In this document: positions 55,795 to 64,000 of the stretch, in pieces
Position numbering within the stretch: position 1 is the stretch's first letter
Layout: every line of letters starts with the position of its first letter
NCBI GenBank assembly: GCA_015698045.1
Contig: BLAL01000298.1
Coordinates: 186,001-250,000 of the forward strand
From: Rhizophagus clarus
Taxonomy: Eukaryota; Glomeromycota; Glomeromycetes; Glomerales; Glomeraceae
Direction: 5' to 3'
Length of the DNA stretch: 64,000 nucleotides
Notes under the pieces: model-generated
What the model saw: the letters and a program-made list of their open reading frames with translations, nothing else
Told to the model about the DNA's origin: nothing
Database searches by the model: none
Translations under genes and position numbers: made by a program

Positions 55795-58700
55795 CAAAAA
55801 ACTTAAAAATTCGATCAATAACCATTCATATTGAAATACCTGTCTATCCATACTTTATATTTACTAAATATACTATTCAGACTTTTAGTCCTATTATTAT
55901 CTTTAATTCCCACAGACTTTAATTTTTTCTTCTGAAAATCTATACCACGTGATTGCTCTAATTTAACTTGATGAACGTTACAATATTCCTAAATTAAATG
56001 TTTAAACTGGAGGACTAATGTATTGATGACTTCTCTCGTGATTTTATACATACTTTGTTCAGGAATTTTCAGCTCTTTTAAAAATTCACTGAAACTTTTG
56101 GGTATGATTCCTTTGGCTAAGCATAATATTCTAATATTAGAGAAATTCTAACAATCAAGATTATTTATGTTATTGAAGATATCGTTGTGATCAATATTAA
56201 CCTTATCCTGTATAAACATGATGATCAAATTAAATAGTTGATCTTTAGAATTATGAACTATCTCTGCTCTCGTATTTTGCATAGTAGAACATGATCATAA
56301 ATGTTAGTAAGTTTTTAATTCAGTATTACACAGCGCATATCTTCAACTGCCAGTGTAGACTAAAGGTGATCATTTATATAAGTTATCTTAAGTGGGTAAC
56401 TCTTCAGCACGTAGTTTAGTTTTAAAAGAGTTGAATCTGGAATCAAATACAAATGTATCGTCAAATTTGTCTTTGATGTATCTGAAAGTAAGTGATCAAT
56501 TAAATGATTCTAAATCAGATGGTGAAGTGAAATATCTGTTCCTATTTAACATTAGAAATTGTTCAATGTATTATGTCTCTTTAATATCTTTAACCATAAG
56601 TGTGATACTTCTTTCTATAGGCTTGTAATTCCAACATATTATACCATTATGGGCAAATAATTTAGGATTAATTACCAAACATTCTTTACTACATGCTTCT
56701 TTAGCTAATTTGTCTACAAAATTACTATGATTATTAGAGTCATGAGCTTTTACTTTTTGTAACGTAATGATTAAATCTTTAAATCTGATTAACTTAATAA
56801 AAAGTATCCACAAAATACTATATTGTAATTTCAATCTTTGAACTGCAAAGATGGATAATGTATTAATCTTAGAAAATTGATTAATTATTATTCAAGAATC
56901 AGTACAAATAGTAACCCTTGTACTTATGTCTAAACATAATAGCACTATTATAATAGCTATTAACTCAGCTTTAATTACTGAAGAATTCTCTTATATTTGA
57001 CATTGGAATATAGAATTAATTTCTATAATTTTAAACATACTACCCATCCTAATACTAGTATCTGAATGTCTTTTAAAAGATCCATCTGTATATATTGTTA
57101 AAGATAATTGACCTTTAACAGTATCTTGTATGTTTATGAATTGATTATGCAAGAGTATGAGGTAAAAAAAATCTAACATACTTCCAACAAACGCTTCTTG
57201 TGAATTAGTAATATTATATTTAATTCTATTTTCTATCATAGCTATATATTCAAATACTGAAGAATCTAATATATATGCATCTTGTATGGACTGCACTTTA
57301 ACATTGATAGTCTTTTCCTTATCAATAAATAAAAGGCACCTATTATTAACTGATTTTCTTTTCTTTTACTTCTTGATTGGATATCCTTAAGTTCACACTC
57401 AGTACATCTAATTAATATCAGTGCTTGTACTGATGAAGAAATGGAATTATCATTAAAGTTATGTATCTAATGTTCTATCATAGGATATTGATCATTAGAT
57501 AATATATGACCAAAATGAAAAGAGTCCAGCTTGTCACTGTAAAAAGCTACCTATTGCTTTTTTCTCAAAATTTTATCTGAAATCTTACTTCCTTGTAAGT
57601 GATATTGTCTGCTAATAATAAATTCTGATTTAACTTTTCTTGATATTACAATATTTTTTATACAATGTTGTTCTATCCATTTGTACCAATTTGATTTATG
57701 ACCCTTAATACTAATAACTAATTGAATTCACAAATCTGAATATATAAGAAGACGTATTCTATCAGCAACCATTATTTAACTTAAAAAATAAATATTGTGA
57801 CGTTGTGAATAATAATTTAATTTGTCTTTAAATAACAAATCTGGATTCAATACTTGTATAATAGGTAACTGTCTTCCCATTATTTTACACTCAATATTAG
57901 ATTGGCACATAAGATTGTTATCATACATGATAGCTAAAGTGCTGGCAAACAGATTATATTTAATCTTTAAATCTTTTAAATGAATTTTTCACTCTGTCAG
58001 AACGTTATTAACAGATAATGTTTCTTGTTGTAAATGTATGATACTTAATTTGAAGAGCGTACCAAATAACCCTTTATTCTGAAGTTGATTATATAATTTA
58101 GTAACTTAATGCTGAAGTTGTATAGTTGATATATCCTTGATTGCATACCCTAAACTTGAGTGAATCATACAATTTGGTATTATCATCACCAAGTTAGTCT
58201 TTTTCTTGAATAGTGTATGCACAAGAATATTAAGAGTCGTCACTTGTTTGTTATTCAAAATGGTATGTTGTGATTTATATTCAATGCTTAGAATAATGAC
58301 TGCGTTATAGATATATTTCATCATCTTATTTGTAAGCTGCTTATTTCTGATAATCTTATTATATCCTGTAATGATGTTTTTACATTGATTAAATACATAT
58401 ACTTTAGATAAATTAAGATTTATCTAAGCATCTAAGATTCTGACTGATTCAGTTAGATGTATCAATTAAATTTCTTGAACATGAGATCCAAAATTCAATT
58501 TAATAGACTTATCTTTAAGAGCGTTTGTATCATTAGTCATTAACACAAATTTTTCTGATTGATCTGAATATTGTTCAACTTATTAAACTCATCTGCTATT
58601 TGTAATATACTTTCTAATTTATATGATGTATCTGTTATTCACAAAATATTGTCCATATAAGCTTAAGAAGAAATCATAATTGTTTCTTTATCAGGGTCTC

Positions 58701-61063
58701 TTAATTGAATATTTCTGACAATTGATTGATTAATTATATAGTCTAATTGCAATTTATTTATTTCACATAAGAGTGGGTCATAGTAAATAATCCAGAGAAG
58801 AGGTAAAATCACTTCACCCTGATCTATTCTTATAAGTGTTTTGTAAAATTGAGTTGTTCCTGTTGTTGTAATAACTGCCTTTTTACTATCAGAAAATAAA
58901 TTAATAAATAGTTGAACGATTCTTTTAGGAATCTTAATTCTATTAAGAGCTAACTCCAGCATCTTGATATCAACTCTATTATATGTCTTTGAAAGGTCTT
59001 GAAATAATATAAATTTTTTCTTAACTTTAGCATCTTTCATAATCAAATTCATGATTTTAATGGGAGCTTTGGTAGAACCACTAGGTAGTGCTGCATGATT
59101 TTCTTTTTTCAAAATATTATTATTAGCAATAATATGAAAAAATTTCAGAGTAACAATTTTAATAGTAACTGCCTTTCTCACAGTTTCTAAAAGTGTGATA
59201 GGCCTAGTTTTGGTAAGTTGATATTTCCAATCCATAGTCTTGAGAATGGGATAAAGTAATGCATCTCACTATTCAGCAGAAATATCACCTGTTGTTAAGC
59301 ATAAATTCGTTAGTTGTAATGTGAGTTTAAACATGTTTAGTTCTATATGTTGTATTAATTCATTAGAGATTTTAGAAGGACCTTCCACTTTTTCTTGAGA
59401 AAGATCTATAATAACTTTGTACCATTCTTCTATAGTAATTTCTTGTATTAAATTAGTATACCATCTTGAATCAATCTAATCCATAGGTTGATATTATTGT
59501 TACTAACGAGGTTGCATTTGAATTTCATCAAATTTTTTACTAGCAGCATTCTGAAAGTGTTTGGTAACTTTTCTATCAATAATATCTGGATTTAGGCATA
59601 ATTCTATTTGACTATTGTTACTAATTAAAATCTTATCTAAAGTGATACATTTTCTTTGACGGTTAAGTACTGAATTTATAACTCTTCTTTTGTGATCAGC
59701 TAATTCTTGGCATCATTTATCAACAAAAATTTAATTCTTTCTGTTTTATATTCATTGTCCTTCTTCTTAAATCTGATGGTAATAATATTAAATAAATCTT
59801 TAACAAATTGTTTAAACTCTAAAATTGAAGTACGAGGATATTGGATTTATCAATGCCAAGTCTATATGATAAATCTGTAATAATTGCCAATTTGCTATTA
59901 ATGTAATTATATCGTTTATAATTATTAACATATGCAAGAAGTTTTTTCTGTGTCAATTGTAGCAAAATTTTTGATAGTTAACGCATCTTCTTTTTAAAAT
60001 ATACTATGGATTCAGGAAGTTGTTTTAAGAATGGGTTATCTTTCTTATGTGGTAACTTGGTAAATGCTTGCTTGAAAATACTTTTGATTTCATTCCAAAG
60101 TTGATTTAAAGATCTACTATCTGACAAATACGTAGATTCTTCTATAGGACATAATTCTTCCATTTGTTCAGTAAAAGCTTTCCATTCATCCTGTGTAATC
60201 ACTTTGTAATTAATAATTGTATATGTATTGTATCTTTTAGCTATAGCAACTGCTTTATTTTTAAATATACTATCGTCATAACTAAAATATGCTGTTACGA
60301 CTGAATAGTCTGTGGAGACTATATGAGGTTTATTAGTTGAAGCATAAATTAAATCAGAAATTATTTCATAATTTACCCAAATAAAATCTATATGAGATTT
60401 AAAATCTTGACGATGCCATATTGGTAAAGGATTCTTATGGAACAAACTATTTGTATCTTTAAAACTATATTGCTTAAGTGTCGTAAAAATTGAATTTTTT
60501 CAAGTATATTTATTACTTTTGATTTTTTGTTGATAATCATCATAGCTTATATTAAAATCTTCTATTATGATAATTCTAGTTTTATGTTTAATTTCTTCTT
60601 TTATGAAATCTTTAACATAAACGTATAGTTCTGTAATTTCTTTTTTCATAGTATTATTAGCATAATTATAGATAACAATAATTGTGAATTGAATTTTTCC
60701 TTTAAGAAATAATGTAAGCACTAACATACAGCCTTTAAATATACGTTGTAAAGTTACGTACTTAGCATAACTGTTATCCATGATAATACTAACACCGTGT
60801 AAGTGATGATATATATCTGTAGAAGACTACCATGCTTTATAGTCCTTATGATTTTTGTATAAATATTGCCTTGTATTAATTTTAAGTTTCATTTCAGTAA
60901 CGCCTAAAATCTTAATGTCATTAATATTCATAAAATTAATTAAATGTTCTTGTTTAATAGTAGTGTTTAATCCTGATATATTTAAAGTCAAAATCTTAAA
61001 AGTGTTTTTAATATCCATAATACCATCAGTAGATGGTGAAATTATAGTTTGTTGTGACATCAT
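55795..61063 (-). pseudogene. Decayed LINE ORF2
   Basis: Recognisable pieces from N to C terminus: a start MMSQQTIISPSTDGIMDIKN with FKILTLNISGLN (60,827-61,063) and RIIIIEDFNISYDD (60,500-60,781, endonuclease); SHIDFIWVNYEI and STDYSVVTAYF (59,978-60,445); reverse transcriptase KTRPITLLETVRKAV, FQDLSKTYNRVDIKMLE and IDQGEVILPLLWIIYYDPLL (58,663-59,235); RNase H LTIYTDGSFKRH (56,991-57,296) and KVKAHDSNNHSNFVDKLAKE (56,571-56,834); and a tail IPEQSMYKITREVINTLVLQ (about 56,000-56,080) that aligns with the end of the intact LINE ORF2. At least eight frame breaks lie between them. Not functional. Confidence 0.8.
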
Positions 61064-61214
61064 TGTTGATTATTAGGTGGTGGTAGATTTGCGCCTTGTT
61101 ATGACAGATAAGCATTGAATGGGAAAAGTGAGCCTATTAATTGACCAAGTCGATTATTCATTGTTTCTAATGAAGAGCATGTATTATTTACTTATCTTTG
61201 ATTTTATTCATGCG

Positions 61215-63916
61215 TTAGATTATAGGGTTTTGATTATGTTCTATAGCATCATAATAAAAATCTTGCGAATTGGATAATTCATCCTGAGAATTTTGCATAT
61301 TAATGTCTGATGATGATATATTTGTTTGTGTTGGGAAATTAGATAATTGAGGATTGGAAGTCCTTACAATATCACTCATATCCTCTTCTGTTCTTACTCT
61401 TTTATTAAACGTGTTAACAAATGAATCAGTAACTGGACTAAAATTAAGATCAAAATCAGGTTTATTATTCGATTGATTTAATATATGCATCTTGAGATTA
61501 ACAATTCTATCATTGAACTTTTTCATAAGGTCGCTAAATTTGTTAAGTTGCTGTTTGACTTTCTCAAGTCGCAAATTTATATTAGAATCTACACTTTTAT
61601 CTAATCTTTTTTCAAGATTATAGAGCCTTTGTTCAAATTGTTTAATACCTTGTGACTGAGGTATGTTAGAAGGAACATCCTTTAAGAATAGACGATTAGA
61701 CTTAGGATTGAATCCAGTTTTATTCTGTCCTGATTGTTGTGTGTTGGAAAGTGGTAATTTTTGTAGATTAGGAGAAACTTTCAAGGATCATTGAGTGACT
61801 TTAGCATAACTAGCAGGTGGAATAGGTTTTGCTGAGAATTTAGTATCCCAGTTATTTGTCTAGTTTATATCGCTAGAGATAAAATCATCCTTAATAGAGG
61901 GAAAGATTGGTTTGAAACCAGACTTAAGTTTTAGAGCCTCGACTTTATATCTTTTATATATATCTTGATAAGCTGTCTGTTGACCATAATGGTATTTAAG
62001 TAGGCTATTTTCTGGACAAGTCCTGACTCTATGATTGATGGAGCCACATACATGGTAAGTAAATGCATTTTTTTCTGCAAAATGTAGTCCTTTGTTATTG
62101 AAAGCAAAGTGATTTTTCTTTGCAGCATTCATATTATCAATACTATTAAAGTAAAATCAAGTGAAGCGTTCTTTTTCATAATTTTGAAAGTAGCAGTTTT
62201 TGGAAACAAATACAGCCTTAGTTCTTGTACACATTACAATTTCCAAAAGATCTTCTCCATTTGTCCTTTTAGGTAGATTGGTAAGTTTCAAAACATACTT
62301 AAAGCAGTGATTGCAGGATCCCAAATAATATATAAATATGTTAGATTTGAATTTGCTTAATGATTATATAAAAAAAAAACCCTATGTAAGACTTTTATTT
62401 GCTTATTTTAATATAAAATTTTTAGTTAGTTAGATATTTAAATGCGTAGTTGAACTTATTTTTATTTCAGCTCAGTAATTATTTTTGCATAGCAGAACTT
62501 CTTATTCGTATAACAAAGATTTTCATATATATATAGAGAGAGAATTTTAATTTCACATGTATATCAAAAAAATTTTTTTACAAAAAATTTTTTTAAACTG
62601 ATATTTCTTTTCTATTATTTTACACATTTTAATTTTATAAACACAATATTGTTATATTTATAAAAAAAAATCATGTTTTTATAATAATATTCTCATATTC
62701 TTATTTTTTGTTTGCTAATTTTACTCATATATAAAATGAATTTTGGACAAATGAAATTATCTTTTTATGTTTAAGTAAATTGTTTAGCAGTTGTAAAAAG
62801 TATTTGTATTTCAATTTTTATGATTCTAAGTATAATATTTGTGAAGATAATTATATTTTTTAAACAGTACTAACTTCAAAAAATTTTTTTTTTCTCTTTT
62901 AACTTCAGGACATAATAATATCACTTTGGTCAAATGAAATTACTTTTTTATGTTTAAAAAGTTGTTCAGTAATATCGAATCTACCTGTGTATAAATTTTT
63001 ATAATGATTGGACTAATATTTGTGAAGTATTAGCTATTTTTATATTATCAACTTTTTTGTGAAAACCTGTTTTGCAACTTCAGAGCATGATTTCACCACT
63101 TTGGTCAAATAAAATTGCTTTTTCCGCTTAAGTAAAATTGTTCAGCGAGGTTGAATCTACTTATAATAAAAGTTTTAGAATGATTGGATTAATATTCGTG
63201 GTATGCGACTAACTTTTGTACTTTCAATTATTTATCGTTTAAGTGATTTTAATTTTAAAGTGTAATTTTTTTTTGTTTTAAATTAACTTAACTTTAAAAA
63301 GTTGTTTATAAGGGTTAGCAATAATTTATATTTTAATTTTTATAAATCTAAATATAATAATATTTATAAAAAATTCCAAATTTTAAAACTATTTTTAAAA
63401 TAGCAATAATATATTAATATTATATTAATATTAATTAAAATTAAAAATTCTGAAGTTGTATATCATTTTATATTATTAATTTATTAATATTTAGTGAATT
63501 AATTTTATAATTTTTTTTTGCAATGATATAAAAAATTAATTTACTATTACTATATATATATTTATTATAATTAAATTATCTTTTTATACTTAAATAAAGT
63601 TATATATGTCAGAAAAAAAATTGTTTAGCAGAATAAAAAATTCAAAGGTTATAATAAGAGTTTGCTTAGTAGAACTTAAAATAATTTGCTTATTGATCAT
63701 AGTAAATTTTGAAATTTTCATCTGACCTATATATATATTGTTCGGGATCCTGTGATTGCATTCTTCTTTAGTGAGTATACTGAGAAAGATTTTGAAAGTC
63801 TTATTCAAGAATTTCATCGACCATTCTTCTTTTAAAGCATCTGTTAGGTCTTTGTTAGTGAAGGTGACTGACACTTCATAGTATAAATTTTTAACTGCAA
63901 ATTTAATCTTTTTCAC
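61215..63916 (-). pseudogene. Decayed LINE ORF1 split by a transposon
   Basis: Upstream piece (63,760-64,000): an RRM-like stretch with IWDIPLDIEKDLFEQHLRSL, GQVKKIKFAVKNLYYEVSVT and FTNKDLTDALKEEW. After the 62,315-63,751 insertion the frame continues (KYVLKLTNLPKRTNGEDLLE, about 62,230-62,300), then a knuckle remnant HVCGSINHRVRTC (about 62,000-62,050) whose first Cys is lost. The last piece (61,215-61,784) is hydrophilic with a probable coiled coil QSQGIKQFEQRLYNLEKRLD and an N/S-rich end. The order RRM-like, knuckle, coiled coil parallels ORF1 at 24,406-26,532. The ORF start probably lies beyond the window. Confidence 0.7.
62315..63751 (-). mobile_element. AGGATCC-family 1.44-kb element, copy B
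   Basis: Exact 8-bp duplications GTGATTGC at 62,307-62,314 and 63,752-63,759. Ends AGGATCCCAAATAATATATA and, in reverse complement, AGGATCCCGAACAATATATA. The interior is the inverse of 6339-7782 along its whole length (1437 versus 1444 bp), with only scattered differences. It interrupts the decayed LINE ORF1. The frame that appears to start within it (63,590-63,916) is LINE coding sequence running into transposon DNA. Confidence 0.85.
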
Positions 63917-64000
63917 CTGACCTAATGATCGTAGATGTTGCTCAAATAAATCTTTTTCAATATCTAGTGGAATATCCCAGATCTTGATCTTAAAATCAAA

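Larger units (their letters stand above)
55790..64000 (-). mobile_element. Decayed LINE of the same lineage, running off the right edge
   Basis: Read on the minus strand, the order ORF1 (RRM-like, zinc knuckle), ORF2 (endonuclease, RT, RNase H) and C-terminal tail matches the LINE at 18,463-26,634. Many stops and frameshifts have broken it. It is far more AT-rich than the young copy, having drifted towards the surrounding composition. It is interrupted by the 1.44-kb element at 62,315-63,751. The 5-prime end lies outside the window. Confidence 0.8.

Noticed and set aside
60855..61076. 73-residue plus-strand frame
   Set aside because: Antisense to the start of the decayed LINE ORF2.

Overview
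The window looks like a stretch of nuclear genome from an AT-rich, repeat-laden early-diverging fungus. An arbuscular mycorrhizal fungus of the Rhizophagus type is the best guess, but this is an inference. It rests on the very high A+T content, short GT-AG introns of about 50-100 bp, fungal-type host genes (a MEF2/Rlm1-type MADS factor, a PRELI-domain mitochondrial lipid carrier, a Nop15/NIFK-type ribosome-assembly RRM protein) and dense, nested transposons of many kinds. No rRNA, tRNA or CRISPR locus was recognised.

Layout. 1-15,100: transposons and repeats with no host gene. A hairpin minisatellite lies at 94-545. A 377-bp TAA-flanked MITE (790-2435) is split by a 1.27-kb TA-flanked mariner-like element. 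A decayed coding region (about 3.9-8.2 kb) is split by two elements with 8-bp target duplications, one of which carries a further element. A 2.9-kb element (10,716-13,664) holds a tandem array of exon-like units and a nested hAT-like element. 15,111-28,134: a four-level nest. A 376-bp MITE is split by a 682-bp hAT-like element and by a 12-kb TIR element. The 12-kb element carries a four-exon trihelix/Myb-SANT-like gene whose first intron has received an 8.2-kb LINE with ORF1 and ORF2. 28.1-38.2 kb: hAT-like elements with large internal satellite arrays, then several small TIR or fold-back elements in otherwise empty sequence.

38.9-53.8 kb is a small island of host genes: an uncharacterised acidic protein (minus), a PRELI-domain gene (plus), a Nop15/NIFK-like gene (minus) and a MEF2-type MADS-box gene (plus). 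Between the first two sits a nearly perfect 5.7-kb palindrome (39,994-45,714) made of two head-to-head PIF/Harbinger transposons, each encoding a DDE transposase and a Myb/SANT-like partner. 55.2-64.0 kb: a 430-bp fold-back element, then a heavily decayed LINE on the minus strand, related to the one at 18-26 kb, which runs off the right edge. A 1.44-kb 8-bp-TSD element interrupts it; a second copy of that element lies inverted at 6.3 kb.

How the parts relate. Apart from the host-gene island, the window is a record of successive insertions. The order can be read because removing each element with one copy of its target duplication restores the sequence beneath it (MITE length of about 376 bp, an 86-bp intron, an in-phase reading frame). 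Ten elements have 8-bp duplications of hAT type, yet no hAT transposase is seen here, so they must have been moved in trans. The Harbinger pair is the only set of intact transposase genes.
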